Program-made: the position numbers and the translations under genes
Shown: positions 49,430 to 63,514 of the stretch, in pieces
Numbering within the stretch: position 1 is the stretch's first letter
Layout of the letters: the number at the start of each line of letters is the position of its first letter
Notes under the pieces: generated by a model
The model's input: only the letters and a program-made list of their open reading frames with translations
Told to the model about the DNA's origin: nothing
The model's database searches: none
Source of the DNA: Stenopsyche tienmushanensis
Taxonomy: Eukaryota > Arthropoda > Insecta > Trichoptera > Stenopsychidae
DNA: 64,000 bases
Direction of reading: 5' to 3'
NCBI GenBank assembly: GCA_008973525.1
Contig: WACJ01000124.1
Coordinates: 1,612,001-1,676,000 of the forward strand

Positions 49430-52400
49430 TTATTTTAAGACTTAAAGTGTAAAATATTAAAATCAAGTTATATAATTTATTTGATCGAACCAAAAAAATA
49501 ATAGGTAATTTTTCGCATTCCTACGAAAGTTGTCACATATTGCGTCAGGGAAATTTCTTTATTTGAAATGCTCCCCCAGAAACAACTATTCAGAAGATTG
49601 AGACCTAACGTTTTTTATCATGTAAGTTTAGTAACGATCATGCAATGGACTATATTTAAATGTTTCTCTGTGATATACTGTTTATGTTATTAATTTTTAA
49701 AATAAGATAGTTTTCCTACCGTATCCTCTACTTTCTATGGATTTAGCCCCTTAAGACTGTTTATAAATAGCTTTCTATCATAATAGACAATTTTTTATAA
49801 TTTGTAACACCATAATAATAATACAATTAATTTTTCTGAGATTTCATTTTAAATTAGCCCTGTTTTCTCTGAACTCTTATGATAGTATTGTATTTGATAA
49901 TTATGGTATTTTCCTATGTTAACGTTATAAATTTTTATTAAGCTGTGGTGTCTGCTTATAAATATAATATTCTAGGAAAATGCTTTTTTTCTTTGAAAAA
50001 AATCCACGAGATAGGGGATGTTTTTCAAAAAAATCATATTCTGTCTCGGTTCAGGCCTGCGTAAATCACCAAAATATAGCTCATGAATGCGACCTTTTCC
50101 GAAACAAGTCCCCTATGAGCTGTGAACTTTTCCCCGCAGCTTTCAACATATCATCACGCCTTTATGCCCGCGCTTTAACCCTGCATAATAATTCGGATAT
50201 AACGTGACCGCGCTGTACACGAATTTTGTAGCCGCAGCCAGAACTCTTTAATTTCCTGAACACGAAATATCTTTCCGCTGAAACATCTGAAAACGTTACA
50301 GGCCCGGCTGAGCGCGACCAACTTGAACATCGTCATTATTAAGGTTTCAGTTTACGAACGCATTACATACACACCCTCAACCCCTACATCCACATGCTCG
50401 CCTAACAAATGTAATTTCCGAACGCCTATTTTATATCCGATACACGCGCGGTTTCCGGTGCCGAGCTCTGCTATGTAATGAAAGCCTTCGATATTTTACA
50501 GCGCACAATATCAGCTTTCTGAAGAAATAAATTTTCAACGGGCATACCGCAACAGCCGCATAGTAACTAAATATATATATTTTTATTCGCGCAATAAATT
50601 TGTGTCGTGATTATAAGCACATATTCTCCAATATCAAAACGCCATATGCCTTGGTTTCGACAAATTGATTATCTTAGTTTTGAGAGCTTCCATTACTTCA
50701 AGTAATCAGATGTATATATGTATCAATATATTATAAAATATTGAAAAAAACTTCAACTAACGAATTGTTCTTAAACCAAAAGCTTGATACAATAAAGTGA
50801 CCATCGAAAATTTTATGAAAAAATGACAAAATAAAAATAATAGTGATTGTGCCTAAATATTATCAGATTGTTATTTGAAAAACAATATCATATATGATAC
50901 GTGTATAAATTAATGCTTTACGATTTTAATATACCAAATGATGCCCCTCATGATGTTTCTCCAGAATTACCCTTGAAAAAACCCTTCCTAATAAAATTTT
51001 AATGTTAGGAAATGATTCCTATTTAAGAAAAATGTTTTAACGCAACATATTTGTTGAAAACTGATTTTTTTAAAAAAAAATCATTTTTAAGATAAACATT
51101 AATACATTTTGGGTTATTTTGCAAATTCTGATGATATCGAAATACTCAATATTTAATACATCTCTATGAGGGTGGAGTTTTCAAAGAGTACATTAATTAA
51201 AGCTAAGAAATCAATATTTGAAATCCGAAAATGGTTTCACTGAATAGAAAAAAATTCCACACATACTAATAAGCTAAATTTTTAAATAGTTAAAAACATA
51301 AAAGAGATGAATATTAAAAAAAATCTGGAGCTAGAGTTGTCGAAGACTTTAGTAAAAAGAAGAAATATCCTCTCCGCTGTTCTCAAATTAGTCTCAATCA
51401 TGCTTAAAGACGAGTTCTTGTCATCAGAGTCCCGCAATTGGTATCACTTTCTTGTTAATGAATTGCAAAAAATTCAATTATTTCCCCCTTTGGACTTATT
51501 TTCCAAATCTTAAGAAAAGCTAAGTAGTTCGGCATTCACGCAGAAATATGATAAACACTCTCAGTCTTCTGAAATCATCAAAAACAAACAATGAAATCTT
51601 AATAGATTTTACGATTCGTTTAAAAAATCTATAGTTCACCCCAGTAGGTTAGTGTTAAAATGAATCTCAAAAAGTAAAAATAGTTCTCATTTACAAAAAA
51701 AATCATGAACAAAGAACAGTGCCGAAAAATATATTTTTGCTATATCTTGATTAAAAAATCTCATATGAATGTAATTATTAATTTTGAAGAGTATCTGCAT
51801 AGTGTTTTTCTGTATTTGGCTATGTGATCGGTTAGTTTTAAGGACAGGCCCATTAAATTATGTCAAATTGAATAAACGCTGATTAAAGCTTTCAAAAGCA
51901 CACCCTCCTACTATAAACAAGCTTATTTTTGTTTGCTGAATCTCTGATTTATCTAGGCATAAATAATTTTAATCTTCCATTCATTAAAACGCCAAATGAT
52001 CAATGTTTTAATCTTTAATGTAAGCACTGTTGAATATACAGAGCGAATGAGGCTGCAATAAATAATTTTAAATAGATTAATTTAGTGCGTCTGAACAATG
52101 ACAGTTTAATATTATAGATCGTCCAAATGCTTCATGACAGAATGCTTTTTGCGATCACAGCTATAAATTTAATATGCGAGCTTTCACACATAGAAAGCAC
52201 TGATGTTACAACAATGAAATATTTTAATGACGCACAAATGCAACAAATGCTTCCACAATCATCCGTCCAAATGAAATATTGTCCATTGAAACAGAGAGGA
52301 CATCCATTTTTTAATTACAAAGGAGCAAATTTATGGGATTTTTAAATGGAAATCAATGCGCAATTTATCGAATTCATAGACTAATGACATAATAAATGTC

Positions 52401-55400
52401 GCATCATGCGTAATAAATAATATAAAATTGCTACAAAGCTTCCATTTTCAAATAATTTATTTGAAACCATTTTGGCCTTCTGCCTAAGAGCTTATCGAAT
52501 CCATGAAGACTTAAAAAAAACCTCCTCTGCATACATGAATATAATATTATGCTCGATGGTTGCGAAGTTTACGACTTTGTCTCATTTGTGTCTTCGTCGT
52601 GTATGGGTATGGTATGATGGCGTCATTCAAGTTTAATACGTACTAAACACCATGTGTGACTACTATGTTCTAATTAAGCGCTTTCCAAAGCGTATCTAGT
52701 TTTGGGCCCTGACGGGACATCTGCTTTCAAAACTTTAATGAAATTTGGTCAATATTCGAAATTTCCCCGATGAGTTTAGTTTGGCATGTAAATTTAATGT
52801 TGCAAGTGCAAAACCATGGCGAAACGTGGATATAATTGAGAATTTAGGGTATGTTGATGAGAACTCATGATGGTAATCATAAATGAAGATCTTTATTCAT
52901 TCAAAAAAGTAATATATTTGTGAATAAACGATTCATTCTTGCAAGAGGCATATTTGATATGTCGTTGTGTAGTATTTGTTGCAACTCATTAAGATGAGTC
53001 TGAGGCTGTTTTTTTAATATATTTTTATTGAAACAAATATTTTTCGAGAAGTTTATAAATATCCATGTTTTGAGTACCATCATTGTAGTACTTTGATAAC
53101 AAAAATATTCACCCCATACAATATATTGCTCTAAATGACTAAACATCGTTTTATCACGTATGCCATTATATTTATCGGTTGAGCCAGACCGAAATAAAAC
53201 GTATGCAATTTCGCTATTGTTTTATGATTGCCGTCTATTATTGAGCGTTTTTATTTCTCTTTCCAATTTTTTTTCTATTGTTATTTCTGACTAACTTTCC
53301 CTTAAATTTGACCCAAGAAGAACATTTGATTATTAAATCCGTCTGTTCCCTGCGTCATTTTCTATCATTTTAGATATTGAAAACAATAATATTACGTTAA
53401 TTAAAAGCATCAAACCAATCCTTAGTAAAATAATATACTTTTTAATAACCTGATAAAATTGCTAAAATGCTAATAATATTTTTCGAACGATATAATATTT
53501 TTAATATGAATATTTGTAAAAAAAAGTATACATTTTAAATGTCAAATTGAGAGATAAAACGAAATAACAAAAATAATGAAAGCTTTGGTTGATTATAATG
53601 TTTTATCTTATACAGCCCCCTTTAAAATCTTAAAGATAACAAGAATTCATCATTAGCGAATTCATAAACAAAGACTGTTTGAGTTATTGAATCAACAATG
53701 GTACTAATTTATATGGAAATATAAAATTAATTTTGGGACTTCAGAATGATATTGCTAAATTATAGAATAATCAATTTGTAAATAATACGTTTACGGTTTA
53801 TTAATATTTCTATGGTTATAAGACTAATTCCATTGATCTCTAACCAATAATTAAGCCATTGTGGTGCTGTCTCAAAAGGAAGATTTGACATTTGATTATG
53901 AATCAAGTCAAATGTTATTTGACATATTTTGTATGTCAACCATTTCAAAATAATGCCGAATAAATAATACCTTTGTATAACACAGCCTTTGTATAATATA
54001 ATAGCTCAAACCATATAATTCAAAATATATGGTTAGCATAGGATAAAAAAAAACACCCATAGCTAAACTGTGGTTAATGTTCGTGGGCATAATTCATAAA
54101 ATTGACAGAGATATCTTTGCAAATACAGAGTTAAGAAGATGAAAAATCAACCAAAGAAATCAATCAAGCAAAGGCTGCGGGAAGACGCGTTTTGCCCGCC
54201 AGCTCTTTAACAACATCGCCACTGGCTACCCACCCACCCTACGCAATAGTATATAAAAGAAAAAAGCTTTATAGGTATGAAAATCAAAGATATTTTAAAA
54301 TTACCGGTGGAAACACACATGGTATAAACCAAATTTCTGATAATTATTTTTTAAATGATAGTGATGAAGTTATTGATCAATTTATCTTAAAAAGTGTGAA
54401 ATAACTTCATAAATGCTAATATCCATACAATATAATTTATTCAGAAAATAACAGGTTTTAGAGCATAGAACTCAAATACTGATGGAAAGATCACAAAAAA
54501 ATAAAGAATATTAGTCAAATAAGAAAACACCTTAGTTTAGTTATGATTAGTAAGACACAAAGAAAGCATTTTGAAAAATTAGCTTGATATGTTTTTGATC
54601 AACATTATCTTAAATACATATTTTTTTGTTGTAAACTTAAAATATTCGCTTAACTCGCAGAATATGGCATTTTTGGAATGAGGAAGTCTAATATAAGTTT
54701 TATAATTAAAATCACAATTTTATCCGGTAGAAAAAGTTTATATACGTATGTATCAGATATATAGAAAACAGGTGAAATTCCATAAAATTATACATTTTCA
54801 TATTAGTGAAATTAAATCCTACTTAGAATTTAGATATCAGGAATGCCTCGTTGTTTCGTACTATTTTACATGTTGGATTGTTTTATGAAATTGATTGTAT
54901 TTTATTATCAATTTTCAAATATGCTACTTAAGTGTGCGAATGAGTTTATTTGCATATCTTTAGAAGCGTGAATCTCAGCTCGCGAAGATAAAATCTTTCG
55001 TCGGGGCTAATTTAGTCGGATCGTTTGTGTGCTTATGTAAAATTTGTTGTGCTGAAATTTTTTCTTGTGCTCACCGTTCTCCTACGCAAAAAATAAACTT
55101 CAATTTGGGAGAAGGTCTTGCTGAGAGCCAACTATGTACTTTAAAGTAGAAATAATTCGAGGAGGCGAAACGTGACTTCATTAAAAGTACATTAGACGAA
55201 GTGGGTAATGTGTATCTTTCGCTGGGAGCTCCACTGGATGAAAGAAAAACTCATACATTTTGTAGGCGACCTCATACATAACTCCTTTATAATTAAAGAA
55301 AATGAGAAAAGTTGTGAGCGTTTTTTGATGTTGCGCTACTTGTGCTGGTTTGCGTTTTGAGATCCTTCTGGAATTATTTGAAATTTAAATTAGTCCACCA

Positions 55401-56780
55401 AGTGTGGACCAGCTGCGAAGACTTCCTGTCTAACATCTATTCCTAACACTAATTACCACACCTTTATTTTGTTATTTTACCATAAGTACAAATTCTCTTC
55501 TTAATCATTTTTAATACATCATTTTTACAAAATTTTGTTTTAATAATCTAAGGGTGGGTTCTTATTACAAAATAATCGTGAACATATTTTCATGTTTGAT
55601 TAATGATTTAAATAACATGGTCTTTCATCCATAACATTTTTTTCCTTTTGGAGCAGGAAATAGTGTCTATTTGTTTTTTTCCTAACGAGGACGATGCTAA
55701 TCTAAGGGCTGTTATGATAATGAACGTAAATTACATATAATTTTTCTTCCCATGAGCATTTTTCTTATCAGATGTCGGAAAACTTAAGTAGACACTTCCA
55801 GTTTCAATAATAATAATGTCGTAATTTCCTCTCCCTACTAAATTTACGATCATTTGTACATTGACTCACCCTAAATTTCATCCTGACCATACTAGAAGCA
55901 TTCTTATCTGCCATTAAGAGAACAAAGATAATTTTTATAATATTACTATATTATCATCTCGATAATTATAAATAATTCTCTTTCCACGTTTGAGATATTA
56001 CACACAATAAAAATAGTAGTTATTGTCGAAAAAACATTTTCTAGATTATCTATATTATCCTCCATTTTCTTACAAAATTTTAAATTAAATAACTCACAAT
56101 TCACAGTTTATTATAAAATAAGTTTTGTATTTTTCATTCGATCAGTAAATATTTTCTAAAATTTCACCAAATAACCCTTTGGCATATGTATATGGATTTT
56201 TTGAGTACTTAATCAAATAAAATTTGTTAGATTGCATTTCAAAGTTTTATTGAAATGCAGTTGAATTTAAGTCCGCCAGAATTGAATGCTTAAAATAAAA
56301 CTCTTCATTTAAAGGCTCTTTGCACATTTGCAATCATGCGATCATGAATTTCAAATCTGAAATCGTATTTAAGTTAAAAATCTATCTCGTAAACATACCT
56401 TGGTCACTCATCGTCGATTATATTGATTGGTTATAGTGGTTTTCTTCAATTACATTCGTATTCCTCGAAGGGGGTTCTAAACGAGAATGATCGTTCGTTC
56501 ATAAAAGCTCGTATTGATCTGTTCTTTTATGACGGCTATATTTGGTGTTAACTGATAGGGTAGTAAAAAATGATAATCTACATTTTTATTTTTACCTTAA
56601 TGGTTATGATCCAGTTTTATGTTACGAACGTCGTTTTATGACCTGCACTTCTTTCGCGGCGCTCCAAATGGGGCCATAATCATTTTATTGTGTAAACGCA
56701 TACTTTCATGATTTTTGCGAATTTTGCATTTGCGTTTTTGTAAAAACAAATTATTTGATTATCTATTTTTATTTTGTTGC
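49430..56780. other. AT-rich DNA, no recognised gene
   Basis: GC-richer islands at about 50000-50520, 52560-52780, 54170-54240, 54960-55260 and 56440-56680. The frames seen (for example 51307-51513) are short and unrecognised. Confidence 0.4.
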
Positions 56781-56782
56781 AG

Positions 56783-56906
56783 AGGGGGAGAGTGAAGATT
56801 GCGGAAGATCGCTATAGAAGATCACTCCTATCATTAATTGAGGATTTAAGGCGACCTAATAAATTGAGGAAAAGCTCTGTCGAGCTTCCTAATAGGCGTT
56901 CGTTAG
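56783..56906 (+). CDS. Exon-like block D, possible TMTC continuation
   Basis: 124 bp between TATTTTGTTGCAG and GTAAGT, open only in phase 0 on entry, which is the phase exon C leaves. It reads RGRVKIAEDRYRRSLLSLIE and then a basic, Ser/Arg-rich segment (LRRPNKLRKSSVELP). The start resembles the TPR block 'LTGRKSEAEKLFLKAIEL' that should follow exon C in TMTC2, and RYRRSL echoes RYRRAAL in exon C. The remainder is not TPR-like, so it could instead be an exon of a different gene or an alternative 3' end. Splice quality and open frame make it a probable exon. Its parent gene is uncertain. Confidence 0.5.
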
Positions 56907-58270
56907 GTAAGTTTCCATCGGGCTATATCTCCAGATAATTAATCAAGAAAAAAATCTTATCATTGGACGATATATTTAATCTTTATTTTTGAAGTTGGGA
57001 CGAACCGGGAGAAAGTGTACTTTTTGGTTTAAAATTCCGCCATCAATGAAGTAATAGGGAAACTTTGAACGGCTCGCTTCAAACAATTTGCATCATCAAT
57101 TTAAACAATGGCCATCCTTGCTACGATCCGAAAGAACACTTTCAACTACAATAAAATGTAAAAACTTTTAAATTTCAACGTCTATCGTAGCAAACGGGGC
57201 TTTTTGGAAAACATTCCCCGTATGGTTTTCGCTGCAAAACTTTCGAACATGAAACCGGTCCACCCCACTGGTACACACACCCTTTTCTCTCTTTACCTCT
57301 TTTTCCTTAAAAGTGATATAACACGGATACACACAATCTACGGACAATGAGAAAAGTTTTGCCGTGCCTTGACTCGAAAAGTTGCAATAGTAGTGGTATA
57401 GACGTCGAATAGGCAGGCCACCAATCACGGTGTAAACTTTTATACCGACCTAATACTCCCTTAAGCCCTCCTTAATTGAGATAAGTTCCTTATTGGTATC
57501 GTTCCGGAGAAGAAGATCACTCGGGAGAACAAATAGAGACGGAGATTGTTCTATCGAGGCCAGTGAAGATCAACAATTTTTATGACCAACCTACCGACGT
57601 GCTTCATATATTATCAATATTTCAAATAAGCCATACCCAATCCAAGCAGCTGTATTAATTTTAAACATTAATTAAGGGATCAAGCAGCTTAATATAATAT
57701 CGTAGGCAAGTAATTCTCAAGCTGCGAATATATGTGGTCATAGGCGGATTGGTGATCTAAGACCTGGAAAATTTGTAGTCAATTGATCGAAATGTACAAT
57801 ACATATTAATATTAATTATTATCAAAAATGTATAATATCAACAGAATATTAATTTTAATAAAAGCATTACGTCCTATTATGATATTTTCATCATAATTCT
57901 TAATAACATGATATATATTTCTCCAATATCATCAATACAAATTCTTAAGCTTATTATTAAGCGTTCAAATATCAATTAAAAATAAAGATAATATTGTTTT
58001 TCACTCGTCAATGATCTTCCATCTTAAAAATCCGATTCAAACAATATTATCATGCTTATCATTCACTAAATTTTATTTCTCTTGTGTTTTAATCAAAAAC
58101 GCTTTTAATTTGAGTGCTAAGCAAATATTTACCTTTGATAATATTATATAAGGCGATTGCTACTCGTAATAAGAAAAAATCGAAATCCCTTTTGAATACC
58201 TCAATTCTGTAATTGATATTAATGCACATTATGGTACCAAGCATATCGATTAATCAAATCTTGGATATCT

Positions 58271-58385
58271 CAGTCTTGTGAGTGCCAAGAGAGCACAGGG
58301 TGGGTTTCGAAGCTGGTTGAAGAGCGGCGCTATGAAGCCGCACAGTAGGATCTTTGGGGAGCTTTCGTCCGTTGGACGGGCATCA
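58271..58385. other. GC-rich segment with two short hairpins
   Basis: Stems GCGGC/GCCGC (58324-58328 with 58337-58341) and CGTCC/GGACG (58366-58370 with 58374-58378) occur within a compact GC-rich patch in AT-rich DNA. It could be a small structured RNA or a regulatory element. No RNA family was recognised. Confidence 0.2.
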
Positions 58386-61300
58386 AAATATATATAAGTG
58401 ACTAAAGCCTTTTTGAAGGCTTCTACTTAAATTGGTTAAGTGGCTTCTTGTTATTTCAAAGAATTACTATGGAGCTTTACACTCACTTGCACAACGTGTC
58501 AGGTCTGGTCTTTTGTACATCCAGCTGTTATGGATTTATTATTGTTCTTTGTCCGAAGCTCACAATTAATGGCAGCTTTTGCGGTAGTTACCGGTTGACC
58601 ATTTACGTCATAATTACGTCCGTATAGTGAAAGCTTGCCATTTCAAGCTTGGAATACAACTTGAATGCCTTTTCATGTTTTAATGTTCAGGTGGACATCA
58701 TCTCATGTAGAAGAATTCATAGTTGTGTTAAGTGCTTCAATGGAGCTAAACACCATATTATATCATATAAAAGAACTTACTCCATTTCAAATGCATTTTA
58801 ATTACAAAGTATTTGTAATGATTAAAATCGATTGATTGGGCTTAAAGAAAATGTTTCCCTTCTCTTTTTAAGCCAATTTTAATAAAACATATCATATTTA
58901 ACGCAGAATGAGACTAGAATGTTTATTGAAGTTACATCATTAAAGTTTCTATTCTTTACATAATACTTGTATGGATGAACATCCGAAAAGAAACTGCCTG
59001 ACTGTGTGAAAAATGATAAAAAACGATCCATTGATCGATTGAAGTATTTCGTCCCTTATTATGATAAATATAAAGATTTATACGCTAAAAGTAGTCAATC
59101 GCTTGTTATAGAGTTTTTGACAATTTTTAATAAAAAGGGATGAACACTTATAAGCAGTCCTAAAATAAATCTAATATGCAGGTTTATAATTGCTAATGTT
59201 GGTGAATGATTGATATTATTTAAGTATTTTTAATAAATTCATATCTGCAATTTAGCTTCTACATGGAACACATACCATAATCATATATGGATTTTTAGGC
59301 ACTCGGGCCATACGAGGGTTGAGTTTCGCAGCTTTTTTTTGCTTTGTGAATGATTTTCATTTTTTGGAGTTTATGTGTTTTTATACAATTCTTGGAAATC
59401 TCCGGAGCAACATTAACGCACGTAAGCTCGTTTATATGAATGCATATGTTTAAGCAATAAAAAGGCTTTGTTTAAACGGCAGGATTCCATCTTGTTTCAA
59501 ATTATGGCCAAACGCGAACCCGGAGCGATGCTGGACACGGACCCCAGTACGATACATAATATTATACGGATGTTCTAACATAATCGAAAAACATGAATAC
59601 ATATTTTCTCGCATTCAGATTCAAAGCTTTAAAAACACATAACTAAATGGAAATAATATTTTATTCATGCTGAGTAAAAGGAGAGATGTGAAAAGGCTTT
59701 AGTATTTACTTACTACGATTATGTTTGCGCAAAGTCAATTTTTTCATCGAAATAACTTGATTTATTGGTCAGAGCTTTTATGATTCCGCGTGAATTACGA
59801 TGTCGACGTAGGCAAGCGTTGAAAATGAAACGCGTGACCTATAAGAGTTTCGCTCAGTAAATCAAGCCATTGCTCTAGGCGCGAGAGGAACCCAACACCG
59901 GCCTCCTGACCTGGTGCTATATTGCACTTTGCATTGCATTTACATGCTTTTAGAATAAAAAAAAACGTCTGTGCACATAGGAGAAATGACAATGCATTCA
60001 TGTGTCAATGGGCGTGTTGTGACAGAGAGCACGAGCCCAGAAGCCTCCTTTGTGCCGCAAAGGCTTTCGCGCTAACAACGAGTGCCGAGGGGTGCAGAGG
60101 GGGCAACGTAGAGATTTCCCGTAATAGATGTAAAGCGAGAGGATTTCAGTTACACTCGGCGGATTTGGGATGCCAACTTCAAATAGAAATTTCGAGTCAC
60201 TCGCTAAATCCAGAGCTTGAATTATCCGAGTTTTATTCACTGAAAAAGATGCGAAAAAAATCGGGACGACAATTTTTCTTTTTTTTATCATACCTCTTAA
60301 CTTGGAGTAACTTTCCTTCGAGCATTCCATTTTGTTATTCTAATTTTCAACATAATATTTTCCACCCTCCCAGAAAAAAAAATGTTCAAAATAAATGTCA
60401 ATGCTTTTCATCCGAGACCTGGAACGAACCCTTTAATTCCGTCTTTAGAAAAGAATATTCCGCAGCATAAACAAATTAGATTCCATTGTGGGACCTTTAT
60501 GCGTGATTCATGGGAGAAATAAAAGAAGAATTGTAGCAACGCTTAAAATTTAGGTCAGATGGAATAAATTACATTCGCTAAACAATTTATCTTCACTTAG
60601 AAATCCGACCAATAATTAACTTGTTTGTAACGCGGAAAATTACAACGTTTTAACATTTACAAACTGAGCACGCTTCTTATAAAATACACATTCTTATGAA
60701 ATGTATACCCTCGTTTTCATCCCCCAAATAAATCTCGTTAACGTAACTAAATACTTATTTATCGAAAGCGGGACCGTGAACAACTATCAATTATAAAATA
60801 ACATTATAAGGAGAGATAAATATTAATATAATAATTTAAAACAGATTATCCAAACATATCTTTAAAATGAAATCTTCTCAAAGATACATTATTTTTGCAT
60901 GAACACCCACATATTTAGGTAAAATATAATATGTATATTATACTTGCAAATCACTTATTTAAAGATCACCATGTCTTACTTTATTAATCGTTCAGACTCA
61001 ATAAATCAGACTAAGCTTGAATCAAGATGAGCAACCATCCCAAAAAATCTCAAAAAATAACTCCATCAAATTTATTGTATATTGATAAATGGTATAAATG
61101 GTAAATTTCTCGGATTTGATGTTATAGTAAAATATTTTTTACAATGTGGATGTGTATCTAAATCTTTATAAAAAGTGTCCGGAACCTAGTCTACTACGCT
61201 TATACAAATTTGTATTTAATAAATGATCAACAAATCTTTAATCGTTCCTCCCTAGAAAGACTTGTAAAAGACCAATTTTTCTAGTAGTTAAAAATATTAT

Positions 61301-61637
61301 TTAAAAAAAATGGTTCGCTCTCGATTGATCTATGTGATCGTGGGAATGCTTTGAAAATAAATCCGTGTTTAATTTTATTCAACATCATGAAAAATATATA
61401 CATGTCGTGGATTGGATTTAAGAATGCTTAAGAACCGCTATGAAACCAGGCTGCTCTTATAATTGGGTGAATGCATTGATTTTTTGAACTAATAATGATA
61501 TAATTAAAAATATATTATTACATTGCAGTGATTCAGATATCAGCCCTTTTTGCAACCTTGTTTAATGGACAATAAGCGTGTCATATGATCATGATTTTTT
61601 TTTTACATATTATGCATACTTGAACTTACATATTTGT

Positions 61638-61862
61638 CAGCGGTTCTTAAACTTATGTAGCCCACGAAACTCTCTTGAGCAAATTTTTTTTGGTTATCCT
61701 CATCTCAATCCAACATTCAAACAAAAATTTTTGGTCAAAATAGATCTTCTTATAATGTTTTCTTTAAAATTTTCCACGAAAATATCTTACTCAAGTACAG
61801 ATTTTTTATATTCTCGCGAACCCCCGGTAATAGTTTCGTGGACCCCAATTTAAGTACTGCTG
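61638..61862. mobile_element. hAT-type miniature element (MITE)
   Basis: The 225-bp segment starts CAGCGGTTCTTAAACTTATG and ends CCAATTTAAGTACTGCTG. The ends match as inverted repeats at 13 of 16 positions. 'CAG.GGTTCT.AAACT' termini with subterminal 'GCCCACGAAAC' and 'TTTCGTGGACCCC' blocks are typical of non-autonomous hAT elements. No clear 8-bp target-site duplication remains (ATATTTGT against GACTATGC), so the copy is old. The 91-codon frame across it is incidental. Confidence 0.6.
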
Positions 61863-63391
61863 GACTATGCAATTGGGATTATTCTCATATTACTTTCAAT
61901 TAAGCATTTAAGCGGATTGCCGTATTACGTGTACGTGTTATGCTTCGTTAAATTATCGATTTACTGAAATTCGTTTGGTCACGTATTTGACTTATCGAAA
62001 TAGATTTTTCGATCAAATATTTACGATTTTCAACCTTAAGGGAGTTACGTGCATTGTTAATTAATGCTGGCTCATTTCTTGTAGCTTTTTTCCATAGAAT
62101 CGAGCCGTTTTATGGAAGAATTCTAATTACATCGGAGGTCGCGCGTTCAAATCCTTTACAACGGCCTGACATGCAACCGGTTATAAGGAACAAAAAAAAA
62201 GTAGCCGTCGTCCGGACGTGTATTTGCATAGTGTACGAACTCAATTATGCTCCTAGAAACTCCTCGGGTTTCGAGTGTTAATTTGGACTGGGGAAAATTT
62301 ATGACGATCGGCTGTTTTTCACGAAGCAAAGCCTCGGAAATGTTCTGACTGTATCATAAATTAGAAATAATTACACCCGGGCACTCGCCTCGTTCACCCG
62401 AAATAGGGTATTCTGTTAAAAACCGGAAAACCAAATACGACCTCCCTTGTAAATTGTTAACGTCATTTCCACTTACCGAAATTAACAAACTATTTCTTCG
62501 TGGCCCTAACGTATAATCACACAGACAGTCTATATTTATGGTCGGCAAATCAAGCGAACAGCACGTTCAATTTTATGTAACTTCATTTAAATGCGCTACA
62601 CATTATAATTATGCTATCATTTAAACGAGGTTTATATTAAGAAAGCGCTTGGGTATAAAACATCCCTTATACCGCATAAGACCGAGTTCCACCCCAGCGG
62701 CGTCAGACCGTTTCTTCGCAATGACCCTTGACAAAAATATATCAGTTGGTTCCACCTCGTATAAACGTATATCTGAACTTCTGGAGTTCATCCAGTACAT
62801 TATTAAATCTATTTTATTAATAAGATTAAAACATTTTAAATTATCATAAACTTAAAATATTTAAAATCTTTAATACTAAATATACATTTTTTATTAGATA
62901 AATCGATTGAAATATACTAAAATAAACCTTCTTATTTCAAAATTGTTCAGTATTATTTAGCCAAAGTTCTTATTATGAATCTATTCATTAACTTAAATCG
63001 TAAGAAAATAATTCGGGCTTTAAAAAAATGCCCCATTAGTTCATTTATACTTCATTATGGTAAGGGGTGTAATAAAAATATTAAAGTCATCGGTTTATGT
63101 GTCATAATAGTCCAGACAAACAACTTAAGCCCCGCACCAGTACCATTTCAGCAATTAAGTGTGCACACGGTCCATTTTGTGACAAAAGCTCTTAAGTTAA
63201 AAATTATGATGTGACATTAAACGGTTAACTGCCTTCACAGTGGCCCGTAGGCAAGAGCTTTTCCCTCGGGCCTCTTGATAGAGACGCAGACATGATTTAT
63301 GATTTTGGAAATAGACCGTAAATACTTTTTTCCCCACCTAGCAATATTTTATGGCGCCATCAAATTATTAAATAATGATTTTTAATTTCAG

Positions 63392-63512
63392 GCGAATTAA
63401 TAAAAGAGCAGAGCAGAAGGATAAGGGCCGCCAAAAGAAGGAATTATAAAGAAGATCAGATTCGATTATCGTCTATTTTCGGAGAACTCGACATGCTCAT
63501 ATCAAATTGCAG
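63392..63512 (+). CDS. Exon-like block E, joins exon D in phase
   Basis: 121 bp between TTTTTAATTTCAG and GTAATT. The last base of block D plus GC makes a Gly codon, after which the frame reads ELIKEQSRRIRAAKRRNYKE and DQIRLSSIFGELDMLI, leaving two bases for the next exon. It is strongly basic at first, then amphipathic, and likely helical or coiled-coil. Spacing of G.L..E..R.I.AA weakly resembles the TMTC2 segment 'YGQFLLEEARLIEAAEMAKK', but that may be chance. No domain is recognised with confidence. D and E almost certainly belong to one transcript. Confidence 0.5.
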
Positions 63513-63514
63513 GT

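Larger units (their letters stand above)
39904..56782 (+). other. Long intron or intergenic stretch with transposon cluster
   Basis: If exon D belongs to the TMTC gene, this is a 16.9-kb phase 0 intron. It contains the pogo-like copies, the LTR retrotransposon, and further AT-rich sequence with GC-richer islands near 46480-47000, 50000-50520 and 54960-55260, in which no gene was recognised. Confidence 0.4.
56910..63390. other. Intron-like AT-rich DNA with islands
   Basis: GC-richer islands near 57000-57560, 58260-58400, 59880-60440 and 61900-62560, plus a hAT MITE at 61638-61862. The 182-codon frame at 59922-60470 lies in one of these islands, overlaps a 110-codon frame on the other strand and resembles nothing known. 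Confidence 0.4.

Noticed and set aside
59922..60470. 182-codon + strand ORF
   Set aside because: GC-rich first half, poly-Phe run in the middle, overlapping minus-strand frame and no domain similarity.
62140..62175. B-box-like GTTCAAATCC
   Set aside because: The flanking bases do not form a T stem and no tRNA-length structure fits.
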